DNA of 64,000 nt from Okeania sp. KiyG1. Its GTDB lineage: Bacteria; Cyanobacteriota; Cyanobacteriia; Cyanobacteriales; Microcoleaceae. This document shows positions 43,329-51,882 of this stretch, piece by piece. Numbering within the stretch: position 1 is the first letter of the stretch; the number at the start of each line of letters is the position of its first letter. A program made the translations under genes and the position numbers. The stretch is from NCBI RefSeq assembly GCF_014132355.1, contig NZ_BLZO01000060.1:1-64000 (forward strand), written 5' to 3'. The notes beneath the pieces were generated by a model. It saw nothing but the letters and a program-made list of their open reading frames with translations. It was not told the DNA's origin and ran no database searches.

Positions 43329-43787
43329 ATGACTGAAAATATTGAACAATTATTAGACGATCGAGCAACTCTAATTATTTATATGGTAAAACAAGGCGAG
43401 CAATGGGTTCGACATTCAGGAGGGTTAATTGAAAAAGATGAAACAACTCGTCTTATTCGTGCTAGTTATGATTGGCAAGCAGTAGAAAAAAGACAGTATG
43501 AACAAGAAATTGGTCGGCGACTCTATTCTACTGGTTCTGGTGCTACCCTTCGTTCTTCCAGGGCAATTCCTACGGACTGGATAGTTTCTCATGTAGAACG
43601 TTATGAACCAGACTTGCAAAATATGCCATTATTCCGTGAAGTTATTATTGCATATTGTGAGAAAAAACCAATGACTCTTGAGGAATATAAGTCTTTAGTT
43701 TATGAGCGAGAAGCTCAAGTTTCGGCTGAATCTTTTGGCGGTAATGAACAGCGTTATCAAGAGTGGTTGAAATCAAATGAAACTTGA
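43329..43787 (+). CDS. Hypothetical protein, 152 residues
   Basis: The preferred start is ATG at 43329 (MTENIEQLLDDRATLIIYMV); a longer frame from 43287 adds a Lys/His/Thr-rich leader that looks non-native. The protein is soluble, mixed alpha/beta with Arg-rich middle (EKRQYEQEIGRRLYSTGSGA, TLRSSRAIPTDWIVSHVERY) and a C-terminal helix (EKKPMTLEEYKSLVYEREAQ). I do not recognise it. A tail of family A-like repeat (AGGCTTTAAACCCAATTTTTCGG) lies just upstream, so the promoter may be young. Confidence 0.6.
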   Translation: MTENIEQLLDDRATLIIYMVKQGEQWVRHSGGLIEKDETTRLIRASYDWQAVEKRQYEQEIGRRLYSTGSGATLRSSRAIPTDWIVSHVERYEPDLQNMPLFREVIIAYCEKKPMTLEEYKSLVYEREAQVSAESFGGNEQRYQEWLKSNET

Positions 43788-43930
43788 GAATATTTATAGA
43801 CTCAATAATACAGCAGATTCCAGCTTAGTGAGGTATACTCATAACGGGTAAGATGCATGCACTGGGAAGATTTAATTGTTAATATCTGTACTTCATATAC
43901 TTGAAATCTGCTGTATTACCTAACTAGATG

Positions 43931-43998
43931 TTATGGAATCAGTTAAAAGAATACTTTGGGGATGTTCTTGGAAATTTTTCACAATCGAATTTGGTAAT
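43931..43998 (-). pseudogene. Duplicated fragment of the neighbouring Uma2 gene
   Basis: This stretch is almost the same as about 44884-44960 inside the Uma2 gene (ATGGAATCAGTTAAAAG, ATACTTTGGGGATGTTC, TGGAAATTTTTCACAA) and in the same orientation. It encodes part of the EHPQSILLTDSI region only. It is a leftover of a partly deleted tandem copy. Confidence 0.65.
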
Positions 43999-44012
43999 TA
44001 TTATACATTTTC

Positions 44013-44064
44013 AGGGCTTACGCAAAAACCGGGTTATGCTCCAAATTTGGATGCGTAAGCCCTA
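44013..44064. repeat. Short inverted-repeat element, family B variant
   Basis: AGGGCTTACGCA and TGCGTAAGCCCT enclose about 28 bp without the usual hairpin. It is the smallest B-like element here. Confidence 0.6.
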
Positions 44065-44124
44065 TGGATAATTGATAATTAATCAATCCGATGGTTTTAA
44101 CCAGAGGCAATTATCCATTATTCA

Positions 44125-45015
44125 TTATTCATTATTCATTATCAATACTTCCTCAACAGTTAAACTAAGAATTTGTGCTACTTGTTCCACACTCATTCCC
44201 GTTGCTAATAATTGAGGAATAGCATTTCTTCGTGCTTGACGTTCTTGTTCAGCCCGTTGGCGTTCTTGTTCAGCCCGTTGGCGTTCTTGTTCTGCTTGGT
44301 TGGCAAAGCGATCGCCACGCGCTTTTTCTATTTCTGCTCTTTCTGCTCCTGTTAACAACAAGTTACCTTCCGAGTCCCACCAACGTAACCATGATAAACT
44401 TTGATTTTGATAGGAACCTTCCCATTTTCCCAATTCTATTCCCAGGGGTCTAATAAAGTAGTGACCCCGCTCATTAGGAGACATCTGGCGATAAGAGTCA
44501 TCCTCTAAATGATACATTTCTAGGTTGCCAGTTTTGATGATATATACTCCGTAGTAAGATATTCTAACTATGCGTTCGTAGACCCAAAATTTTCCTGGTT
44601 TTGTTGTTTCACCATCTTCGGAAACTGACAAAGGTGTTTTGTCTAATTCTTCTGTTCCATCTCCACTGGCAAATTCTAGAGCAATTAAAGGTGCCATATA
44701 TTCTCGCCACAGACAATAGGAACGACGAATTTCACCGTTTAATAGTGGTGGTACATTGGGAACGTAAAACCAATCTGGTGCTTCTGCACCTTTTTCGCGG
44801 GGTTCTGTTTCTCGCCAATAGATACCACTATCTTGCCCGATGGCATAATTTCCATCTGGGTGTCGTTGTTGTAAAATTGGTGCGATGGAATCAGTTAAAA
44901 GGATACTTTGGGGATGTTCCTGGAAATTTTTCACAAATTTGCCGTCTTCATCTGGTAATTGAGTATGATCGGGAAAGGGTGGTGGTAGGTCTATTTTTAT
45001 TTTTGTTTCTGTCAT
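44125..45015 (-). CDS. Uma2 (DUF820) family protein, PD-(D/E)XK nuclease fold
   Basis: 296 residues. The Uma2 core (about 30-215) shows DSIAPILQQRHPDGNYAIGQ, EAPDWFYVPNVPP (family Asp), PLIALEFASGDG (Glu; usually ExxS) and RISYYGVYIIKTGNLEMYHL. These fit the PD-(D/E)XK nuclease fold, although activity of the family is not well established. After it comes a charged coiled coil with three AEQERQR units (about 240-262) and a short helix-turn-helix-like end (LLATGMSVEQVAQILSLTVE). The family is hugely expanded in filamentous cyanobacteria. A duplicated fragment lies 130 nt downstream of its stop. It appears intact. Confidence 0.88.
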   Translation of the reverse strand: MTETKIKIDLPPPFPDHTQLPDEDGKFVKNFQEHPQSILLTDSIAPILQQRHPDGNYAIGQDSGIYWRETEPREKGAEAPDWFYVPNVPPLLNGEIRRSYCLWREYMAPLIALEFASGDGTEELDKTPLSVSEDGETTKPGKFWVYERIVRISYYGVYIIKTGNLEMYHLEDDSYRQMSPNERGHYFIRPLGIELGKWEGSYQNQSLSWLRWWDSEGNLLLTGAERAEIEKARGDRFANQAEQERQRAEQERQRAEQERQARRNAIPQLLATGMSVEQVAQILSLTVEEVLIMNNE

Positions 45016-45146
45016 TAAAAATTCTACCTTTAGTGATTATGATTACCTGAATTTTATCACAACTACATTAGTCCAAGTAGAAAACAATGATAAGATAAAT
45101 TTAGATAAATTTAGTCAATCAAATGAGGAATGCTAGGAAATTAAAT

Positions 45147-45401
45147 ATGGAATTTATTCAAACTAAAGCTAAAGTTAAAAATGGGCAATTAATTCTTACT
45201 CAACCTCATCAATATTTGCCTACTGATAAGGAGGTTTAAGTTGTGATTATTGTTTCTGATAAAAATCAATCAATTGAGTTAGAAGAAGCTCGTAGGAAAA
45301 TGCAAGCTGATTTTAAAGAAGCTGGCATCGAAACTCAAGAACAAATTTTAGAGCTGATTCGTGAAGTGAAGCAAGAACTTTTTCAGGAGTGTTATGGATG
45401 A
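45147..45401 (+). pseudogene. Antitoxin-like gene with one in-frame stop
   Basis: MEFIQTKAKVKNGQLILTQP, HQYLPTDKEV is followed by TAA (45237-45239). The same frame then continues VVIIVSDKNQSIELEEARRK to TGA at 45401. Reading through gives an 85-residue protein of the type encoded before PIN toxins. Either it is a nonsense mutant, or translation restarts at GTG 45243. The end overlaps the ATG of the toxin stub by 8 nt, typical of toxin-antitoxin pairs. Confidence 0.55.
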
Positions 45402-45435
45402 GGATATTTTTTTATATACAAATATTTATTTATAG
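45394..45435 (+). pseudogene. PIN-domain toxin stub (first 13 codons)
   Basis: ATG at 45394 opens MDEDIFLYTNIYL then TAG. The pattern IFLxTNI is the first strand of PIN (VapC-type) toxins, normally with an Asp where Tyr stands here. The stop belongs to the leading edge of the family C element. The rest of the toxin is gone. Confidence 0.5.
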
Positions 45436-45555
45436 CAATTATCGAATCGATGAGGTACACCTACGATCCCCCTAAATCCCCCTTGAAAAGGGGGACTTTG
45501 AAGTTCCCCCCTTCTTAAGGGGGGTTAGGGGGGATCTAATATCTGTACCTCACAG
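45436..45555. repeat. Inverted-repeat element family C, copy 2
   Basis: Core ATGAGGTAC (45450) to GTACCTCAC (45553) with the same GATCCCCCTAAATCCCCCTT and GGGGGGTTAGGGGGGATC arms as copies 1 and 3. It lies at the junction between the PIN stub and a brnT gene that has lost its N-terminus. Confidence 0.75.
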
Positions 45556-45792
45556 ATTAAAAAGTACGATATTTCATTTGAAGAGGCAAAATCAGTGTTT
45601 TATGATGATAATGCTATTCAATTTTGGGATGAACAACACTCTGATTTTGAGGATAGATTTTTGTTGCTTGGTATCAGCTCAAAAATGCGAATATTATTGA
45701 TAGTTCATTGTTATCGAGAACAAGAGTCTGTAATCAGAATTATTTCTGCCCGCAAAGCAACTAAAAATGAAAGTCAACTTTATGGAAAATAA
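45556..45792 (+). pseudogene. brnT: BrnT-type toxin lacking its N-terminus
   Basis: The frame reads IKKYDISFEEAKSVFYDDNA, IQFWDEQHSDFEDRFLLLGI, SSKMRILLIVHCYREQESVI then RIISARKATKNESQLYGK, a clear BrnT ribonuclease-toxin sequence. The usual first about 15 residues (an FEWDxxK-type start) are absent because the family C element precedes it directly. The first possible start is GTG at 45595 (VFYDDNA), which would give a 65-residue product lacking the first strand and helix. It overlaps the antitoxin gene downstream by 26 nt, as usual for brnTA. Activity is unlikely but not excluded. Confidence 0.75.
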
Positions 45793-46003
45793 AACTATGA
45801 AACCAGAATATGACCTAACTAAAATGAAAAGTCGTCCTAATCCTTATGCTAAAAAACTCAAGCAACAAATAAGTTTATCTTTAGGGATTGAAGTAATAGA
45901 ATATTTTGAAAAAAAAGCACAAGAAAAAGGAATTTCTTATCAACAATTAATTGATTTATACCTTCAAAATTGTGTAAATAGCAAACGTGAACTATCTTTT
46001 TGA
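45767..46003 (+). CDS. brnA: BrnA-type antitoxin
   Basis: 78 residues from ATG at 45767; ATG at 45782 or 45797 are alternatives. KMKSRPNPYAKKLKQQISLS then LGIEVIEYFEKKAQEKGISY and QQLIDLYLQNCVNSKRELSF has the Pro-containing toxin-wrapping N-terminus and a ribbon-helix-helix DNA-binding end of BrnA. It would neutralise BrnT and repress the operon. With the toxin truncated it may now be a free regulator or decoy. Confidence 0.75.
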   Translation: MKVNFMENKTMKPEYDLTKMKSRPNPYAKKLKQQISLSLGIEVIEYFEKKAQEKGISYQQLIDLYLQNCVNSKRELSF

Positions 46004-46004
46004 A

Positions 46005-46930
46005 ACAATAGCGCGATCGCTATGTTGTAGAATGCTTGAGTAAAATTTTGGGCTAGATATTTCTTCTTTAGGAACGCTAACTTTCAGCAGATTGATTATT
46101 TTTTAACTATTGTCCAATAGTAATGTTGAGTAGAGATATACTCAGGGAAAGCGATCGCTATCTTGTAAGATGCTTGACTAAAGTTTTTGGCTAGATATTT
46201 CTTCTTTAGGAACGCTAACTTTGAGCAGATTGATTTTTTTTTAACTATTGTCCAATAGTAATGTTGAGTAGAGATACACTCAGGGAAAGCGATCGCTATG
46301 TTGTAGAATGCTTGAGTAAAATTTTGGGCTAGATATTTCTTCTTTAGGAACGCTAACTTTGAGCAGATTGATTTTTTTTTAACTATTGTCCAATAGTAAT
46401 GTTGAATTTAGATACACTCAGGGAAAGCGATCGCTATGTTGTTAGGTGCTTGAGTAAAATTTTGGGCTAGATATTTCTTCTTTAGGAACGCTAACTTTCA
46501 GCATATGGATTTTTGTTTAACTATTGTCCAATAGTAATGTTGAATTTAGATACAGTCAGGGAAAGCGATCGCTATCTTTTAGGATGCTTGACTAAAGTTT
46601 TTAGCTAGATATTTCTGCCTTACAAAGGCTAACTTTGAGCAGATTGATTTTTTTTAACTATTGTCCAATAGTAATGTTGAGTAGAGATACACTCCGGGGA
46701 AGCGATCGCTATCTTTGAGAGTGCTTGACTAAAGTTTTTAGGTAGATATTTCTTCCTTACGAACGCTAACTTTCAGCATATTGATTTTTTTTAACTATTG
46801 TCCAATAGTCATGTTAAGTTTAGATACACTCAGAGGAAGCGTTCGCTATCTTGTAGAGTGCTTGACTAAGGTTTTTGGCTAGATATTCCTGCTCTATAAA
46901 ACCGATATAAAACGTCATAATGTGACATTT
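46005..46930. repeat. 138-bp tandem repeat, seven units
   Basis: The HIP1 octamer of successive units lies at 46013, 46151, 46289, 46427, 46565, 46702 and 46839 (mutated to GTTCGC in the last), a period of 138, later 137 bp. Each unit has GCTTGA(G/C)TAAA, GGCTAGATATTTCTTC, GGAACGCTAACTTT and an ACTATTGTCCAATAGT hairpin. Units differ by a few substitutions and no long ORF runs through. The array fills the whole gap between brnA and a TnpB gene. Confidence 0.92.
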
Positions 46931-46936
46931 TACTGT

Positions 46937-48055
46937 TTACTTCCTGCTTCTACCGGAACTGTCGGCAGCACTCCGTCCACAGGCATTAACGACCGAGCCG
47001 ACCGCATTTCTTAAATTAATACTGGCGTTTAAATCTCTGTCCATTGACAAGCCACACTCAGGGCAGTCATAAGTCCTTAGATTTAATGGCATTTCTTGAA
47101 CGTGACCACAACTAGAACAAGTCTTTGATGATGGAAAAAACCTATCAACTACTATTAACTCAGAACCGTACCATTGGCACTTATATTCTAACTGTCGCCT
47201 GAATTCATAAAATCCTTGGTCAGCTATAGATTTAGCTAGCTTATGATTGGCTAACATACCGCGAACATTCAAATCTTCTATGACAATTTTGCCGTGGTTT
47301 TTGGCTAAATATGTTGTCAATTTATGAAGTGCGTCTTTACGGATGCTTGCTACTTTTCTATGCAGCCTGGCTATTTTCAGTTGTGCTGCTTTCCAGTTAG
47401 CAGAGCCTATCTCTTTATTACGATTTAGGTATTGCATTCTAGACAGCTTAGTTTCAAATCTGCGATAAGATTTCACACTTGTCACAACTTTACCATCACT
47501 CAAAGTCGCTAAGGTTTTCACTCCTAAATCTACACCAACTACATCAGTTTTTTTTGGTGTAGTTGTGGCATTAAATTCATAGCTACAGCTCAGATACCAG
47601 TCACCTGCTTGTCTGCTAATGGTGATTTTTTTGGTTGTTGCCTCAATGGCTTCATAAGTTTTGACAATACCAATAAAAGGTAATTTGTGACTCCATCCGT
47701 TTAGTTCTATTGGTTTTCCACAATTATCTATTGTGAAAGAATCAGACCTACCTTTTTTCTTAAATTTTGGATATTTACCCAATCCTTTAAAAAACCTCTT
47801 AAATGCTGCATCTAAGTGGATGAAAGCGTATTGATAAACTCTAGACGACAACTTTTTCATCCAGGGTATTAGTGGTTTTGTATGATTAGTAAAAACCTCT
47901 CTGAGTTTACGGACATTCGGTTTATAACCGTCTTTATAGGCTGCATTCCACAAGCTCAAACCCCAATTATAACACCATCTGCTATAACCTGCGTGTTGAG
48001 CCATCAGGGTTTTCTGTTTGTTATTCAGTTTGAGCTTGGTATGAATTGATTTCAT
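46937..48055 (-). CDS. tnpB: TnpB RNA-guided nuclease of an IS200/IS605-type element, intact
   Basis: 372 residues. The RuvC triad is complete (Asp176 in VGVDLGV, Glu260 in IVIEDLNV, Asp341 in MDRDLNAS) and the zinc finger CSSCGH ... CPECG is intact. It starts MKSIHTKLKLNNKQKTLMAQ, like the decayed copy at 35014, and is a different subtype from the 38836 gene. No tnpA is adjacent. The 3' end (GSVVNACGRSAADSSGRSRK) probably overlaps the guide-RNA scaffold, with the right end within the first bases left of 46937. The gene abuts the 138-bp tandem array. Confidence 0.9.
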   Translation of the reverse strand: MKSIHTKLKLNNKQKTLMAQHAGYSRWCYNWGLSLWNAAYKDGYKPNVRKLREVFTNHTKPLIPWMKKLSSRVYQYAFIHLDAAFKRFFKGLGKYPKFKKKGRSDSFTIDNCGKPIELNGWSHKLPFIGIVKTYEAIEATTKKITISRQAGDWYLSCSYEFNATTTPKKTDVVGVDLGVKTLATLSDGKVVTSVKSYRRFETKLSRMQYLNRNKEIGSANWKAAQLKIARLHRKVASIRKDALHKLTTYLAKNHGKIVIEDLNVRGMLANHKLAKSIADQGFYEFRRQLEYKCQWYGSELIVVDRFFPSSKTCSSCGHVQEMPLNLRTYDCPECGLSMDRDLNASINLRNAVGSVVNACGRSAADSSGRSRK

Positions 48056-48333
48056 GTATGACTGAGTGGCAGTTTACCGGAGTAGTAAGCAATTACTGAG
48101 TGTATTCTATCGTTATTCTTTGATTAAGTCAATGCTAGTCAATGACTCTTTTTTTTAGTTGACAATTGTGATTTTCTTTAGCCAGAGAAACTATCATATT
48201 ATACTGCTTTATAACGCAAATTGTCAACTAAGTCAAAACTCCTTTTTTTGACAGAGATCGCTCTTAATATTTCAGGAAGGGATAATATGACTATCTCCCT
48301 CATACACGGTAGCAGGATAATCATATTCCTCAC
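48056..48333. other. Spacer with a 13-bp inverted repeat
   Basis: TTAGTTGACAATT (48155-48167) and AATTGTCAACTAA (48219-48231) are perfect inverted repeats 51 nt apart, each near a T-run. They could mark a lost mobile element or a bidirectional terminator for the caspase gene. Nothing else stands out. Confidence 0.4.
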
Positions 48334-51300
48334 CTAAAGATTAACGGAAGGATGAACGGGAAGATTTTCGCAAGTTTTCTGATATGTCTCCAAGTCACTG
48401 TTGATATACTGCTGCCACTCTTCTGCTGTTAAATTCCGACTGAGATGGCGACAAGCTTGTTGAACTAAGGCTTCTGGTGTTACTGAATGGAGGCGGGCAG
48501 TTCTGTCAAAATTTGCAGTAGCAATGGTTTGGCTATCGGGGCTAAAGGCTACTGCTCTTACCAAGTTCTGGTGGTAAAAAGTAGCCAACTCTTTGTGGGT
48601 ATCTACATCCCAGATGCGGGCAGTTTTATCGTCACTAGCAGTAGCAATGGTTTGACTATCGGGGCTAAAAGTTACTGCATTTACTGTGCGCTTGTGTTTA
48701 AGGGTAGCTAATTTTTTGCCAGTAGTAGGCTCCCAAAGGTAGGTTTTATTGTCACTAGCAGTAGCAATGGTTTTGCCGTCGGCACTAAAGGCTATTGCTA
48801 TTACTTTGCCCTGGTGGTCGAGAGTAGCTAATTTTTTTCCAGTAGTAAGCTCCCAAAGGTTGGCAGTTTTGTCATTACTTGCAGTAGCAATGGTTTTGCC
48901 GTCGGGGCTAAAGGCTACTGAATTTACCCTACTCCCATGTTTGAGATGTTTGAGGCGAACTAATTCTTGGCCGGTTTTAGCATCCCAGAGGCGGGCAGTT
49001 TTGTCATTACTTGCAGTAGCAATGGTCTTGCCGTCGGGGTTAAAGGCTACTGCATTTACCTCATACTGGCGGTGGTTGAGGGTAGCTAATTTTTCGCCAG
49101 TGTCAGCATTCCAAAGACGAGCGGTTTTGTCACGACTTGCAGTAGCAATGATTTTGCCGTCAGGGCTAAAGGTTACTGCATTTACCCTCTCTCCGTGGTT
49201 GAGGGTAGCTGATTCTTTTTGGGTATCTGCATCCCAGAGGCGAGCGGTTTTGTCATTACTTGCAGTAGCAATGGTTTTGCCGTCGGGGCTAAAAGCCACT
49301 GCATTTACCATGCCCCGATGTTTGAGGGTATCGAGATTGTTGGATAGTTTAGTTAGCCCATTCCGTAGATTTTTATCCAGTTTAACAAGTAGATCTTGGT
49401 TGGCTTTCCCATAACGTTTTTTAGTATCAAGGTATTGCTTCATTGACTCCACGCTCAGTAATACACCCTTCTCAAGACTCCTCTCAAGAACTAAAAATGG
49501 CTGTTCGATCATTGATTCAGAGAGCATTGCTAATACTCTGGCTGCTTGTTCTTCTACTTGCTTTTGGCGTTCTTTCTCTTCTTTTTCTTGACAACTTCTC
49601 AAATATTTACTCGCCTCAATAAACTCATAAGCCACCCCATCCAATAAAGCCATTTCACCATACTTTTCCAGATATTCTTCTGCTTTAGTTAACTGGCCTG
49701 CTCGTAATAACAAACCCTCTTTTTTACCATCCTTTTCCCACTGAGCAGCATCTGCTTCAATTTTTCTTTCCAACGGCAAAGCTTCTTGATATTCTTCTAC
49801 CCACTTTCTCAATGTTTTCCAACTTCTAATTAACTCTTCGTGAATAACATCTAAAACTGTTCCTCCCTCAGAATTATCTTTAGTAATTAACCGATTATTT
49901 TGGTCAGCCAACTTATCACTAACTTCCGACAAAAGCTCTAAACTATGTCGTTCATTGGGTAACTTTTCTAAAATTACTCTTCTGCGAGTATCTGTTATTT
50001 TTCCCGAACTTATTTGTTGTTCCCCAGGCTGAACTAATTTTAAAAATATCCTCTTAGCAACCGACTTTTCCTCTTTGTTCAGACTCTCAAAAACTTCATT
50101 AGCTCGCTTAGTCAAAGTACCCTTAATTCCACCAAAGTTTGTATAAGTTGCCAGAGTTAAGTACTGACATTTATCTTCCCCTTGAGTAGCAGATTTCCAC
50201 AGTTCATCCAGAGTATATTGCAGGAGAGGTAAACTACCAGGATTACGCAAAAAGTCTTCAGTCATTTGCGCAACTAATGTCGGCTCAACTCCGATTCCCA
50301 CTAATTCTGCTGGTTTTTTTATTGCTTCTTCTATTTCATCTTTTTCCAAGGGTATTACTAATAGTTGATGCTGCTTAATTTGATTAGCTAACCCTGCATA
50401 TTCAGAACATCGGTCGAGAAAATCTGCCCGCATTCCCAATACCACACAAAATTTATCGGATTGCCTTTCCAGCGCTTCTAAAAAAACATCAAAAAATTTC
50501 TGTCGTTCTTGTTCTTTTTGTTCTTTGCCTTGACAGAGAGTAAAAGCCTCTTCAAACTGGTCAATTATCATTACTACTCTTTCGGCTTCAGCTACATCAA
50601 TAAACTCAATTAATTTCTCGGTTAAATTCTCTGGTTGTTCCCCTTCTATATTATGGCGGTGAGGTCTAGTTTTAGATCCCCCTAAATCCCCCTTAAAAAG
50701 GGGGACTTTGAAGGCTCCCTCCTTTTCAAGGGGGGCGGGGAGGGGTTCGTCAATGTACCTCATAACTGTAGGAATTTCTATTGCCTGTTTCAGACTTTCC
50801 AGAGGAGATGAACCAGGAGTAAAGGGATTAATATAAAGCCATCTATCGCTCCCTGAAATTTTCTGCCCCCGCTTCAATTGATATAACAAACCTGCCCGTA
50901 ACAAAGAAGATTTACCACTTCCCGAAGCTCCCAAAACCGCCACAAAATTATTAGTCCTTATTCGGTCAATTAATTCATCAGTTAACCGAGTTCTACCATG
51001 AAAAAATACCGCATCATTTTCCTGCTGTTGAAAATAAGATAAACCCCGATAAGGAACAACATTTTTCCAGCGTTCATCAACAGGTTGCTTGAGTGTATTA
51101 GTAGTAAGAATAATCGCATCCCCAGAATTATGAAACATTGGTGCTTGAGGTGTCTGAGACATATTTTTTTTGATAAAATCTGCCAAAATATAATTAGTTA
51201 CCCAACCATCAATATTATTTTCTGGGTTTAAACCTTCCAACAAATTAGAGGTGAAAATACCATGTTTACCACTCAATTGTTCGACACTTTTTTCAAAGGA

Positions 51301-51849
51301 ACGACAAGCAGTAATCAAACAACGACTTATTTGTTTTCCCTCAGTTCCAGGGTCAAATTCCTCCTCAAAATTCAAGAATTCACCACTAAAACAACAATCT
51401 AACCAAACAATTTGTTTTTTAACCGGACTTTGGCGTAATAATTCTTTTAACCAAGTTAAAGAAATACCATAAATATTTCTATTCAGTTGAGCATCACTTG
51501 TGACTAAATATCCTTCTCGAATTCCCCCTTCAGTTGTTAGATAACCATGGCCGGCAAAAAAGAGTAAAGCTACATCAGGAACTTCATTTTTTAGAGGTGG
51601 ATTAAATAAATTGATAATTGCTTGTTGGAGGTCATTAATTTTAACTAAACCATCAGAAATAAATCTTTCTCTACCTTCCTCATCATAGCCTTTTGGCAAA
51701 CGTTGGACTCGAAAGTTACCAGATTTTTCTAAAAGATTGGCAATAGATTCAGCATCTTTAACAGGAGCTTTAAGGTTTAAATCTCCAGGTTCTGCTTTGA
51801 TAAGAAACGGATAAAAATTAATTCCAACCACTAAAGCTTCTCTAGACAT
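48334..51849 (-). CDS. Caspase-like peptidase, STAND NTPase and WD40 propeller fusion
   Basis: 1,171 residues. The C14 caspase-like domain (about 1-250) has His101 in LLFFAGHGY and Cys153 in WLDCCFSG. A STAND-type NTPase follows: VPYRGLSYFQQQENDAVFFH (265-284), Walker A GASGSGKSS (307-315) and Walker B VVMIIDQFEE (about 425-434). Next come a helical region with a coiled coil, then seven WD40 repeats (about 850-1,125) of the type AFSPDGKTIATASNDKTARL, nearly identical to one another, and a C-terminal tail ending in ENLPVHPSVNL. Such proteins work like metazoan apoptosomes or bacterial NLR-like defence: ligand binding by the propeller would assemble the NTPase and activate the protease. Residues 363-399 are a translated repeat element. 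Single gene, promoter just above 51849. Confidence 0.92.
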   Translation of the reverse strand: MSREALVVGINFYPFLIKAEPGDLNLKAPVKDAESIANLLEKSGNFRVQRLPKGYDEEGRERFISDGLVKINDLQQAIINLFNPPLKNEVPDVALLFFAGHGYLTTEGGIREGYLVTSDAQLNRNIYGISLTWLKELLRQSPVKKQIVWLDCCFSGEFLNFEEEFDPGTEGKQISRCLITACRSFEKSVEQLSGKHGIFTSNLLEGLNPENNIDGWVTNYILADFIKKNMSQTPQAPMFHNSGDAIILTTNTLKQPVDERWKNVVPYRGLSYFQQQENDAVFFHGRTRLTDELIDRIRTNNFVAVLGASGSGKSSLLRAGLLYQLKRGQKISGSDRWLYINPFTPGSSPLESLKQAIEIPTVMRYIDEPLPAPLEKEGAFKVPLFKGDLGGSKTRPHRHNIEGEQPENLTEKLIEFIDVAEAERVVMIIDQFEEAFTLCQGKEQKEQERQKFFDVFLEALERQSDKFCVVLGMRADFLDRCSEYAGLANQIKQHQLLVIPLEKDEIEEAIKKPAELVGIGVEPTLVAQMTEDFLRNPGSLPLLQYTLDELWKSATQGEDKCQYLTLATYTNFGGIKGTLTKRANEVFESLNKEEKSVAKRIFLKLVQPGEQQISSGKITDTRRRVILEKLPNERHSLELLSEVSDKLADQNNRLITKDNSEGGTVLDVIHEELIRSWKTLRKWVEEYQEALPLERKIEADAAQWEKDGKKEGLLLRAGQLTKAEEYLEKYGEMALLDGVAYEFIEASKYLRSCQEKEEKERQKQVEEQAARVLAMLSESMIEQPFLVLERSLEKGVLLSVESMKQYLDTKKRYGKANQDLLVKLDKNLRNGLTKLSNNLDTLKHRGMVNAVAFSPDGKTIATASNDKTARLWDADTQKESATLNHGERVNAVTFSPDGKIIATASRDKTARLWNADTGEKLATLNHRQYEVNAVAFNPDGKTIATASNDKTARLWDAKTGQELVRLKHLKHGSRVNSVAFSPDGKTIATASNDKTANLWELTTGKKLATLDHQGKVIAIAFSADGKTIATASDNKTYLWEPTTGKKLATLKHKRTVNAVTFSPDSQTIATASDDKTARIWDVDTHKELATFYHQNLVRAVAFSPDSQTIATANFDRTARLHSVTPEALVQQACRHLSRNLTAEEWQQYINSDLETYQKTCENLPVHPSVNL
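50661..50763. repeat. Inverted-repeat element family C, copy 3, translated in frame
   Basis: GAGGTCTAG (50661) to GTACCTCAT (ending 50763) matches the copies at 5805 and 45450. The host gene stays open through it and gains about 37 residues (MRYIDEPLPAPLEKEGAFKV and on) between Walker A and Walker B. Confidence 0.85.
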
Positions 51850-51882
51850 AATGATTAATTATTAATTAAAATTTTAAATAAA

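Noticed and set aside
46005-46930. CRISPR array
   Set aside because: The repeated unit is the whole 138 bp with no unique spacers, and there are no cas genes.
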